From NCBI RefSeq assembly GCF_030409685.1, contig NZ_JAUFQJ010000024.1, forward strand, positions 682,001 to 746,000: 64,000 nucleotides of DNA, in the 5' to 3' direction. A model generated the notes under the pieces. The model was not told the DNA's origin, did not search any database, and saw nothing but the letters and a program-made list of their open reading frames with translations. The DNA is from Ferruginibacter paludis (GTDB lineage: Bacteria > Bacteroidota > Bacteroidia > Chitinophagales > Chitinophagaceae). The position numbers and the translations under genes are program-made. This document shows positions 32,570-40,794 of the stretch, one piece after another. Each line of letters starts with the position of its first letter. The first letter of the stretch is position 1.

Positions 32570-33076
32570 TTACAATCCTGGTTTACCGACTACTTTGTCT
32601 GAGTTGAAAAATATTGAAACAGATTTCCAGGATTCGTCCCTCTGAACAGACAACAGCATTTTTCTTTCCTTCCTGCTATTATTGCAAAAACCGGTAACGG
32701 CTTTTTCTGAAAATACCGGCTTGTCAATGTATATCATTACATCTCTTGCACCGTAACGTGTAACCTGCGCAACCGAATGTACAGTCTGTTGTTGTTTTAG
32801 CAACTCTTCAAAATCCGTCTGTATTTCATTAAGCCGCTGTCCTTCAATTTCGCCAGGATGTCCATTGCTATTTTTCTCCAACACCTCCAAATCAATGCCT
32901 ACGAGAAATGGATAGCACTTTTTATTCTGGTAATTTTTGTATGCGGTATTTACTGTTGCTATCGCAAAACCATCTGGCATTTTTAACTGAAAGATGCTAA
33001 AGTTTTCTTTGGGGAAAATTGGTTCAGCTGGTGTTGCGTCATCAACTTTGCCTAAAATCTTTTTTAAAAAATTCAT
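32570..33076 (-). CDS. DUF695-like protein
   Basis: A 168-residue protein without signal peptide. A pattern like the DUF695 domain is seen: AIATVNTAYKNY, then CYPFLVGIDLEVLE, a helix, and VAQVTRYGARDVMIYID. The function of DUF695 is unknown. I chose the ATG at 33076 (MNFLKKILGKVDD); 18 upstream codons extend into the gap. It lies within the catabolic cluster on the same strand, with gaps of 70 and 37 bases, but may be a passenger. The family call is by weak resemblance. Confidence 0.6.
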   Translation of the reverse strand: MNFLKKILGKVDDATPAEPIFPKENFSIFQLKMPDGFAIATVNTAYKNYQNKKCYPFLVGIDLEVLEKNSNGHPGEIEGQRLNEIQTDFEELLKQQQTVHSVAQVTRYGARDVMIYIDKPVFSEKAVTGFCNNSRKERKMLLSVQRDESWKSVSIFFNSDKVVGKPGL

Positions 33077-33146
33077 ACTTGTAAAAGATTGCAATAACCA
33101 ACATGGATTTGAATTAGGCAACTTCCACAAGAAAAATTGTAAATTA

Positions 33147-33788
33147 TTATGGTAATGGTCTTACCATAATATCTTTAAAAAACACAATGCTTTTTGGATC
33201 GTGTCCCTGCAAGGCAAAAGTGCCATTGGAAATAATTCTTTCCGCATGACCTTTAGGAGGAACAAATCCATCAGGCTGCGTCCAGTCGCACACTACTATA
33301 TCATTGATTTTTGTGATCACGTGTTTGCCTTCTACTTTTATATATTCGGTAAACCATTCGTCGTCTTTTACATAGGTTTCCTTTACGTCTTTAATATCGT
33401 ACAATCCCGCGGTTCTTTTCCAATCACTGTGCGAATTGTTTACCTGTACTTCAAAGCCCTTATCCGGGAAACCTGTTTGCTGGTATGCAGTGTGAAAATA
33501 GATACCAGAGTTAGAGCCGGGCTTTGTCATCACCTTTGCCTTAAATTCGAAGTTGGTAAAATTGTGGTTTAATACTGGGCCTTCATAATATAAATGCGAG
33601 CGAACGCCTGCTACTTTTATAGCGCCGTCTTCAAGAGAAAAGGTGCCTGGTTGTTCACTGAATTTCCAGCCGTCAAGCGACTTACCATCGAAGAGACTAA
33701 CCCAACCATCGCTGCCTTTTAATTTGTTCGAGTTGGAGCAAGCCGATAATAAAGAAGCGGCCATAAAAAACAAGATAATTTTCTTCAT
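33147..33788 (-). CDS. DUF1080 lipoprotein (3-keto-disaccharide hydrolase family)
   Basis: A 213-residue exported lipoprotein with lipobox SLLSAC (Cys17). The concanavalin-like DUF1080 fold is marked by WVSLFDGKSLDGWKF near the start, GSNSGIYFHTAYQ in the middle and GTFALQGHDP near the end. The Pfam family is named 3-keto-disaccharide hydrolase, since members cleave glycosides already oxidised at C3. It follows the Gfo/Idh/MocA gene by 21 bases, the pairing seen in Bacteroides clusters for such chemistry. Action on a 3-keto glycoside in the periplasm is inferred. Confidence 0.88.
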   Translation of the reverse strand: MKKIILFFMAASLLSACSNSNKLKGSDGWVSLFDGKSLDGWKFSEQPGTFSLEDGAIKVAGVRSHLYYEGPVLNHNFTNFEFKAKVMTKPGSNSGIYFHTAYQQTGFPDKGFEVQVNNSHSDWKRTAGLYDIKDVKETYVKDDEWFTEYIKVEGKHVITKINDIVVCDWTQPDGFVPPKGHAERIISNGTFALQGHDPKSIVFFKDIMVRPLP

Positions 33789-33809
33789 GCGTTTATTTTT
33801 ATTAGTTAA

Positions 33810-35249
33810 TTAAATTCCTAAACTCCAGCCCTGGCGATAATCTCTTTTTACAAATTGATTGGCTTCTTCAAAATTGGTGATTTTCATTTCTTTTGCATTC
33901 CACAACAATTTCTTTCTGCCTGGATATTCACTTCTGCCTTTTGCATTTTTTGTTTCCAGGTTCCAACTTCTGATGGCCAGGTTTCCGATCAAAATACTTT
34001 CGGTAAAAGGACCTGCATACTCGAACGGTGAGCTGGTTTTTGCTTTACCATACCCTGCCATACAGGCGTTTACCCATTGCAGGTAATGTCCTTCGGGTAC
34101 CCTCGCAATAGTTTGCGCGGGCATTACCGTTTGCTTCATCAGTGAAGATGGTAACAGCCTCGGATTTTCTCCATAGCAATCCACAATCATTTTACTTTTA
34201 TCACCGATAAACATGGCGCCTCCATCATTGCCTCCAAACGTTTCACCCGGCAGCAATTCATCGGGCAGGGGTGGCATAATACCGCCATCAAACCAGGATA
34301 CCTTTATTTCTCCCTTACCATCTTTTCTTGGATACTTTAAATGGATTACGGAAGCAGGCGGATAGCCATCAGGATATTTTGCTTCTTTACCATCCACCGT
34401 CCAGCTTTTAGGAATACTGCATTCTACTTCGGTAGGAAAATCAATTGGCAGAATGCGAAATACAGGGTCCATCATGTGGCAAGCCATGTCACCGAGGGCA
34501 CCCGTACCAAAGGCATTCCAGCCACGCCAGTTCCAGGGCATATACGCAGGGTTGTAATCGATGTATTTTGCAGGGCCCAGCCAAAGATCCCAATCCACTT
34601 CTTTAGGCACCGGAAAACTACCTGTTGGCGTAGGTAAACCTTGCGGCCACAACGGCCTGTTGGTCCAAACATATACGGTATGCACATCGCCTAATAAATT
34701 GGCATCGTGCATTTCCTTTGCCTGGCGAACTCCATCACTGGAGCCGCCCTGGTTACCCATTTGTGTAATTACTTTGTACTTACCCGCCGCATTGGCCAGT
34801 GTACGGGCCTCAAAAATATCATGGGTGAGGGGCTTTTGCGTGTATACATGTTTGCCCAATTGCATAGCCGCAATTGTTGCTACAGCGTGTATGTTGTCGG
34901 GCGTTGAAATGTTACAGGCATCTATATTGTTTTTTTCGGTTTCCAGCATTACCCTGAAATCTTTGTAATACTTTGCATTGGGATATTCTTTCCTGGATTC
35001 AGCACACCGGCGTTCATCCACATCGCATAACGCAACGATATTAACATTTGGGCTTTTTGAAAAATTCTTTAAATCGTCATGTCCTTTGCCCCCTGCGCCA
35101 ATGGCAGCAATATTTAATTTATCGCTTGGGGCTACAAAACCTTTCCCTCCCAATACGTGTCTTGGCACAATCATAAAACCTGCAGATACCAGCCCTGCAT
35201 TTTTAATAAAACTCCGCCTTGAATTTTCCGTTTTTTTACCCTTTTTCAT
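33810..35249 (-). CDS. Gfo/Idh/MocA family oxidoreductase, exported
   Basis: A 479-residue NAD(P)-type oxidoreductase with a twin-arginine-like leader (RRSFIKNAGLVSAGF). The Rossmann motif is LNIAAIGAGGKGHDDL, with the conserved catalytic motif HVYTQKPLTHDIFEA (Glu of the usual EKP replaced by Gln-Lys-Pro). The C-terminal dimerisation and substrate domain spans about 180-470. I chose the ATG at 35249; 15 upstream codons are omitted. Exported members with tightly bound NAD can interconvert hydroxyl and keto groups of sugars. It lies between the GMC pair and the DUF1080 gene. Confidence 0.9.
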   Translation of the reverse strand: MKKGKKTENSRRSFIKNAGLVSAGFMIVPRHVLGGKGFVAPSDKLNIAAIGAGGKGHDDLKNFSKSPNVNIVALCDVDERRCAESRKEYPNAKYYKDFRVMLETEKNNIDACNISTPDNIHAVATIAAMQLGKHVYTQKPLTHDIFEARTLANAAGKYKVITQMGNQGGSSDGVRQAKEMHDANLLGDVHTVYVWTNRPLWPQGLPTPTGSFPVPKEVDWDLWLGPAKYIDYNPAYMPWNWRGWNAFGTGALGDMACHMMDPVFRILPIDFPTEVECSIPKSWTVDGKEAKYPDGYPPASVIHLKYPRKDGKGEIKVSWFDGGIMPPLPDELLPGETFGGNDGGAMFIGDKSKMIVDCYGENPRLLPSSLMKQTVMPAQTIARVPEGHYLQWVNACMAGYGKAKTSSPFEYAGPFTESILIGNLAIRSWNLETKNAKGRSEYPGRKKLLWNAKEMKITNFEEANQFVKRDYRQGWSLGI

Positions 35250-35393
35250 GATGTAATTTTTGTAGTTTAAATGTTGCTTAATACTTTGCTTCAATGACGC
35301 AAAGTATTAAGGTTGTTGTTATTTGCATTGAGGCTAGGCTCGAAAATATCCGGAAGCGGCCCTTTTGTTTTTTTTTATTCCTTTACAAGGTTC

Positions 35394-36026
35394 TTACTCA
35401 TCCTTCAAATTGTATTGTTGCAATACATCTTTCGGAACACCTTCCCATTTACCGGGCGCATTGCCTTTATACCCCAAATCTTTTATACCAATTTCGCTGG
35501 TATAAAATCCAGAAGCGGTGAGGTCACGCATGCGGTTAAAAAATACCTCGCCCTGGTGCATTTCCGGCTTTGTTTTACCGGGGTAAGCAATTTGTTCCAG
35601 CAGTTCATTCTGTTGTACCGGTGTACAACCAGTAAACGGTTGACCGTAGGTATTGAGGCATTGCAGGTCCAGCCATTTTAATCCGCCCCGCATGGGCACC
35701 TGGTGGTCGGGAATATCTTTTACAATAAACTCAATGAAGTCTGCCACTTTAGCATCAGAGGCGCTGCCCGATACTGCGTCCTTTGGAATGATCAGGTCAG
35801 CCAGTACGATCAATGTACTCTTTTCATGTTCATTGAAAAATGCTGGTGCGGCATATAACTTTTTTAATCTTTCTATTTCAAACTCCTGCAGTCCTGCTAC
35901 ATCTCCAAGGTTGCTATTATCCACAACTGTGGCAGATTTTGGCGTATCTGTTTTGCAGGATTCAATCAGTAATCCGGCGGTAAGTGTAGATATACTGAGG
36001 GCTTTTAATGATTGTCTTCTGTTCAT
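35394..36026 (-). CDS. Gluconate 2-dehydrogenase subunit 3 family protein
   Basis: A 210-residue exported small subunit of a GMC-type membrane sugar dehydrogenase. The leader MNRRQSLKALSISTLTAG has an RR motif and a following cysteine. Family motifs FNEHEKSTLIVLADLIIPKD and FIEFIVKDI are present, and GEVFFNRMRDLTASGFY near the end is characteristic. Such small subunits are needed for folding and Tat export of the large flavoprotein subunit. Only three bases separate it from the GMC gene upstream. Confidence 0.9.
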   Translation of the reverse strand: MNRRQSLKALSISTLTAGLLIESCKTDTPKSATVVDNSNLGDVAGLQEFEIERLKKLYAAPAFFNEHEKSTLIVLADLIIPKDAVSGSASDAKVADFIEFIVKDIPDHQVPMRGGLKWLDLQCLNTYGQPFTGCTPVQQNELLEQIAYPGKTKPEMHQGEVFFNRMRDLTASGFYTSEIGIKDLGYKGNAPGKWEGVPKDVLQQYNLKDE

Positions 36027-36029
36027 AAT

Positions 36030-37766
36030 TTAAATATTTTGTTTCTTTCTTTGATCAAGAATATATTCAGCTGTACGCATAGATAAAGCGAGGATTGTCC
36101 AGGTAGCATTTTTATCTCCCTGCTGTACAAATGGGGCTGCATCTACAACAAATAAATTTTTGCAATCATGGGCCTGGCACCATTTATTAAGGGCAGATGT
36201 TTTAGGATCATCCCCCATACGGATAGTACCTACTTCATGAATGATTCTTCCTGGTGCTTCCAGTCCGTAGTTGGTTTCCGGCCCCTGTATAGTTGAGGTA
36301 ATTACAGCACCCATACCATGCATGATGGATTGAAAAGTATCAATCATGTGTTTGGCTTGCTTGATTTCTTCGTTGCTCCAGGTATAGTTAAAACGCAATA
36401 CCGGTATACCATATTTATCAACCACGTTCGGATCAATCTCACACAAATTTTCTTTTCGTGCAATGGCAGTACCACGACCAGCCATGCCCACCTGCGTTCC
36501 GTAAAAGCGACGGTAATCATCTTTTAATGAAGCGCCAAAACCTCCACCGGTTTTGGTTTTGCCATCCCTGTCCGGTACCATACCATTCATTTTTGTAGTG
36601 CCGCCACCAAAGCCATACGAAGGCATATGCATACCGCCACCATATTCTATATGATAACCACGGGGAAAATCAACATTTTTATTATCAAGCCACCAGGGAG
36701 AATAAATATGCACACTACCCACACCATCCTCATTGTAACGTTTGCGGTCCATCAACTGGGGAAGAAAGCCACCCAGGCTGGCACCGGTTGAATCGTGCAG
36801 GTATTTACCCACTACGCCACTGCTGTTGGCAAGGCCGCCCGGATGCTGCGCCGATGCCGAGTTTAATAATATGCGGGCCGATTCGCAGGCACTTGCACCG
36901 AGAATGATTGTCTTACCATTTAGCTGGTATTCCTGTCCGTCTGTTTTATCAACATATGAAACACCGGTTGCCTGTCCGTCTTTGCCGGTTAATACCTGGC
37001 GCACCATGGCATTGGTTATCACTTTTAAATTACCCGTTTTAATAGCAGGAATGACAAGGCAGGAGGAGGCTGAAAAGTCACCATATATTTTGCAGCTCCG
37101 GCCGCACTGGCCACAATAAAAACAGGCGCCGCGGTCTTTGTTTCCAGGCAAGGCTTCAGTTAATACCGATCCTCTTCCGGCGATTACTTTTACACCAGCT
37201 TTGGCTGCACCATTTTTTATAAATATTTCATTCAGCCTTGGTTTTGGAGGAGGAAGAAAAACGCCGTCGGGATCATTTTCCAATCCTTCATTTGTACCGT
37301 ATACGCCAATCATGCGGTCTACCTTATCATAGAAAGGTTTCACTTCATCGTACGTAATTGGCCAACGTTCGGTAAGCCCATCGGTTGGCTGAAAATCGAG
37401 CGGTCCCATACGCAAAGAAATTCTTCCCCAGTGGTTTGTTTTACCGCCCAGCATGCGTGACCTGAACCAACTGAATTCTGTCTTGTCTTTGGTGGTATAC
37501 GGTTCGCCTTCTATTTGCCAGCCGCCGTAAGCTGCGTCAAAATCGCCAAAAGCCCTTGTGGTACCCGCTCCCCGCCGCGGTGATTCATACGGCCATTTCA
37601 TTTGCTGCGATTGTTTGGCAGGGTCGAAAAACGGACCTGCTTCCAGCATTAATACTTTGATTCCTGCGTTGGCCAGCACATAGCCTGCCATGCCGCCACC
37701 AGCACCAGAGCCTACGATAATGACATCATATACTTCTGATGATTTTTTGATTTGCACATCTCCCAT
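36030..37766 (-). CDS. GMC-family FAD-dependent sugar dehydrogenase with cysteine cluster
   Basis: A 578-residue flavoprotein, large subunit of a gluconate/glucoside dehydrogenase-type complex. The FAD motif is DVIIVGSGAGGGMAGYVLA (about 14-32), and the C-terminal GMC motif ends VVDAAPFVQQGDKNATWTIL. Four cysteines, C215-x2-C218-x2-C221-x3-C225, form a likely Fe-S site like that of bacterial FAD glucose dehydrogenase. No signal peptide is visible, so it would be exported together with the RR-bearing small subunit. In glucoside 3-dehydrogenases this pair oxidises C3 of sugars. No cytochrome subunit is adjacent; the substrate is inferred. Confidence 0.9.
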   Translation of the reverse strand: MGDVQIKKSSEVYDVIIVGSGAGGGMAGYVLANAGIKVLMLEAGPFFDPAKQSQQMKWPYESPRRGAGTTRAFGDFDAAYGGWQIEGEPYTTKDKTEFSWFRSRMLGGKTNHWGRISLRMGPLDFQPTDGLTERWPITYDEVKPFYDKVDRMIGVYGTNEGLENDPDGVFLPPPKPRLNEIFIKNGAAKAGVKVIAGRGSVLTEALPGNKDRGACFYCGQCGRSCKIYGDFSASSCLVIPAIKTGNLKVITNAMVRQVLTGKDGQATGVSYVDKTDGQEYQLNGKTIILGASACESARILLNSASAQHPGGLANSSGVVGKYLHDSTGASLGGFLPQLMDRKRYNEDGVGSVHIYSPWWLDNKNVDFPRGYHIEYGGGMHMPSYGFGGGTTKMNGMVPDRDGKTKTGGGFGASLKDDYRRFYGTQVGMAGRGTAIARKENLCEIDPNVVDKYGIPVLRFNYTWSNEEIKQAKHMIDTFQSIMHGMGAVITSTIQGPETNYGLEAPGRIIHEVGTIRMGDDPKTSALNKWCQAHDCKNLFVVDAAPFVQQGDKNATWTILALSMRTAEYILDQRKKQNI

Positions 37767-37807
37767 AAAATAAAATATTGTGTGTGGTTCTAATTGTGGT
37801 TTGGTGA

Positions 37808-37859
37808 GTTGTTATACTATTATTTGCATCTTTAAATCTACAAATAATAGTATAACAAC
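37808..37859. repeat. Perfect 19-bp AT-rich inverted repeat between the SusE-like and GMC genes
   Basis: GTTGTTATACTATTATTTG (37808-37826) and its exact complement (37841-37859) flank a 14-base loop. It lies in the 120-base gap between the SusCDE genes and the catabolic genes, all on the minus strand. It may be a partial terminator or mRNA-processing/stabilising stem that sets different expression of the two parts, or a regulator site. No GC-rich stem or T-tract typical of an intrinsic terminator is present. Confidence 0.7.
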
Positions 37860-37886
37860 ATCATTTTGAATCAATAAAAAGGAAAT

Positions 37887-39065
37887 TTATTGAAGGACAG
37901 CAAGCTGGGCATACAGGTTACCAATCCTGTACTCATAATTGATTGAAGATCCTGGTACTATACTTACAACTTTTAAAATTCCGTAAAAAATGTCTGTTGC
38001 ATTTGGACCGTTTACAATCTTAAAAATGTATACGCCTTCGCCTGAAGTTGGTGCAGCAGTTGCTGCGGCTGTTCCTGCCATGAAAGCCATAATTATTTTA
38101 TCTGAATTGTTTTCGTTGTATACAGCAAGTGTTGATTTAACAAAGGAAATGCCCTTGCCACCAACAGCCCAGGCAGTTCCTCCGTGTATTATTAATGAGC
38201 TATCATCAATTGCCATTATTGCCATAGCGTTATTCGCCGCTACCGCTCCGTTTACCAGCATATTTACGCCCGCTGAAGATCCGCCCAATGTCATCTTTCC
38301 TGTTTTCTTAAATTGAAAATAAGGATTGCTGTTAAGTATTGTCTGGGTAACAGTGTCAGAAAAATTACCTACCTGGGATATAAAGGCATAGTACATGGTA
38401 TCTTTTCCAACGGCAAAGTCATCACCGGAAATAGGTACCTGCGATGTACCCGGAAAGTTACCAACAGTCTGCCAGGGGTCATTAATACCATTTTTATTTT
38501 TTACTAATACAGTGCCTGCATAGGCCGCCAGTTTAGGCGAAACATTCACATCAAAATAAGCAGGACCTGCAGAGCGTATGATGGGAACCACCTTACCGTT
38601 ATACTTAGTGCCAGACACCGTAGTAGCCTTTGTCATGGTAATTACCCTCATTGCCGCTTCTGTTTTACCTGCAAAAGTAACAGTCACTACATCTCCCGCT
38701 TTTGTCATTAAAGCTTCAGCCCTTGTAAAAATTACCGAGGTAGTTAGATCACTTGCTACTATCACTTTCTTTTGGGTACCTGCTATAGGAAGTAACTGCG
38801 TGGCAGTGCCGGCCGGGGCTCCGGAAGGTACTTGCTGCTTTAACAACTCCACGGTCATGGTATCGCCGGCTTTTGCGTTGGGCAATACCGCGTTGATTGT
38901 AAAATTATCATCCAAAGTAGAAATACCATTAGATGTAGTACTTGATACCGTAGTAATTATCACATTTCCACTGCTGTCTTTAGGAACATCGAAATAGTCT
39001 TGTTTGCTGCAGCTTTGCAACAATACTATTGCGCCTATAAATAGGAACCTTATTTTATTTTTCAT
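37887..39065 (-). CDS. SusE-position surface lipoprotein
   Basis: A 392-residue exported lipoprotein with lipobox LLQSC (Cys19). The rest is beta-rich with Ala/Thr/Val content and no recognised enzymatic motif. It follows susD by 39 bases, the usual place of SusE/SusF-type or other surface glycan-binding proteins. Binding of the locus substrate at the cell surface is inferred from position only. Confidence 0.7.
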   Translation of the reverse strand: MKNKIRFLFIGAIVLLQSCSKQDYFDVPKDSSGNVIITTVSSTTSNGISTLDDNFTINAVLPNAKAGDTMTVELLKQQVPSGAPAGTATQLLPIAGTQKKVIVASDLTTSVIFTRAEALMTKAGDVVTVTFAGKTEAAMRVITMTKATTVSGTKYNGKVVPIIRSAGPAYFDVNVSPKLAAYAGTVLVKNKNGINDPWQTVGNFPGTSQVPISGDDFAVGKDTMYYAFISQVGNFSDTVTQTILNSNPYFQFKKTGKMTLGGSSAGVNMLVNGAVAANNAMAIMAIDDSSLIIHGGTAWAVGGKGISFVKSTLAVYNENNSDKIIMAFMAGTAAATAAPTSGEGVYIFKIVNGPNATDIFYGILKVVSIVPGSSINYEYRIGNLYAQLAVLQ

Positions 39066-39104
39066 TTTGGCTGTATAAATTAGTTAATAATTTTGTTGAT
39101 ATGT

Positions 39105-40760
39105 TTACTGGCCGACCTGTTTAGGCAGGAAATTAAAATTTTGTAGACATTTTGAGTTATTGGCAATTTCGGCCTGGGAAATAGGCGACAACAAATTCAT
39201 ATTGGAAAATTTGAAGTTGAAGCTAACCGGCTGATGGCCTACAAAATTTTCAATACCTGAAAAAGATCCAACACCATCTATGAGACATTTACGGGTACGA
39301 CGTTGATCCCACAACATTTTATTTTCAAAAATCAGTTCCCATGCCCTTTCGCTGAAAATGGAAAGCAGATTGATGTCACCAATGCGGTATGCAGGAAGTT
39401 GTGCCCTGGCTCTTACGGCATTGATGCCTTTTAGTACATCATCGTCAGCAACAGATATTCCGTTTTGTCTTAGAGTCCAGTTTACTTCTGTTAGCATCAG
39501 CAAAATATCCGAATAGCGGTACAGTGTAAAATTTAAACCGCTATGTCCGCCGGAGGTTTTAAAGGCCGCTGAATCGTAATATTTAAAAACATAAGGCTGA
39601 TCAAAGTTCACCGGGGGATTGGTTGCATCGTATTGCGTAGCTACATTATCCTTTGTATAAAACATCTGGCGTTCCTGCGTGCGCAAGTCACCGGGTGTAT
39701 AGGAATTATAATATCCAATAGTTGGAATCAGTGTACCATATTCTGTAAGTGATGCTGCCTTTATGGCTGGCGGAAGCAAAGATCCCATAAAACCCGTCAT
39801 TTCGTTTACCCCTGATATATATTGTATCTGGAATATTGATTCGCCTTTATTGTTCAGGGAGGGATTATGAAGATCACGATAGGTTGATACCATCGTATAC
39901 CTGCCATATAATAAATTTAACTGCTCAGCCGCCTTCTGTAAAAAACTTGTTGCACCTGGGGTATTAACTGGGTAAGTGGATTGAGAAAATGATCCATCAG
40001 TACACCATGGTTTAGCTGGATCTGTTGCTACTTCCTGGTAAGGATAGCCGGCGCACGTAAGATAAACATCTGCTAAAATTGCCCTCGCAACCAATTTGGT
40101 TACGTAGCCTCCAGTACTTGGAACATCCGCTAAATTACTGCTGACAGCGAACTCAAGATCAGGTATGATGATTTCGTCATAAATAGTTTTCAGCGATGCT
40201 CTTGGCTGTTGAGATTCAGCAAATGTGCTCAAGGCTGTGTCCATTACTACATCACCGTAGTAGCGCACCAGGTTAAAATAATATAAGGCTCTAAGCGTGC
40301 GTACCTGGCCCATATAGTTTGACTTATCGTTGGGCGTCCACTCAATAATGCCAGGTATTTTTGCAATGGCATTGTTACAGTCTTTGACACCCTGGTAATT
40401 ATTGTTCCAAAAATTGTCAAAATCAGACAGTGTACTTCCTGATAGCTGGTTGGACTGGAATTTATTAATCAAAGGGTGAGAATCGGAAGACCATGCAAGC
40501 CCGGTCAAATATTCCAGTGTTGATGGTAAGTAATTACCGTAATCGCCGCCGCCGCCGGTATAAGTAGATAAGGATCTGTAACCGCCTACTACCAGGGCTG
40601 TACCTTCTGCTGCTGTAGTAAAAGTATAGTCTGAAGTGAGGTTAGCTGTTGGATTTTCTTTTAGGAATTTGGTGCAACTGCCAAGCATCATTACAAGCGC
40701 TAATAAAAGCAATGATTGTTGAACAACTCCTTTATTTCTTTTCTTTATATTAAATTTCAT
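39105..40760 (-). CDS. SusD/RagB-family nutrient-binding lipoprotein
   Basis: A 551-residue outer-membrane lipoprotein with lipobox MLGSC (Cys29). The TPR-like SusD fold is supported by VRTLRALYYFNLVRYYGDV, typical of the family, and the C-terminal ERAWELIFENKMLWDQRR motif. SusD proteins lie over the SusC channel and capture oligosaccharides. It follows susC by 34 bases. The ligand is unknown, though downstream enzymes suggest a glycoside or oligosaccharide. Confidence 0.95.
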   Translation of the reverse strand: MKFNIKKRNKGVVQQSLLLLALVMMLGSCTKFLKENPTANLTSDYTFTTAAEGTALVVGGYRSLSTYTGGGGDYGNYLPSTLEYLTGLAWSSDSHPLINKFQSNQLSGSTLSDFDNFWNNNYQGVKDCNNAIAKIPGIIEWTPNDKSNYMGQVRTLRALYYFNLVRYYGDVVMDTALSTFAESQQPRASLKTIYDEIIIPDLEFAVSSNLADVPSTGGYVTKLVARAILADVYLTCAGYPYQEVATDPAKPWCTDGSFSQSTYPVNTPGATSFLQKAAEQLNLLYGRYTMVSTYRDLHNPSLNNKGESIFQIQYISGVNEMTGFMGSLLPPAIKAASLTEYGTLIPTIGYYNSYTPGDLRTQERQMFYTKDNVATQYDATNPPVNFDQPYVFKYYDSAAFKTSGGHSGLNFTLYRYSDILLMLTEVNWTLRQNGISVADDDVLKGINAVRARAQLPAYRIGDINLLSIFSERAWELIFENKMLWDQRRTRKCLIDGVGSFSGIENFVGHQPVSFNFKFSNMNLLSPISQAEIANNSKCLQNFNFLPKQVGQ

Positions 40761-40794
40761 GTTGCAATTTTTTAAAATGATGAGCTACTAAAAA

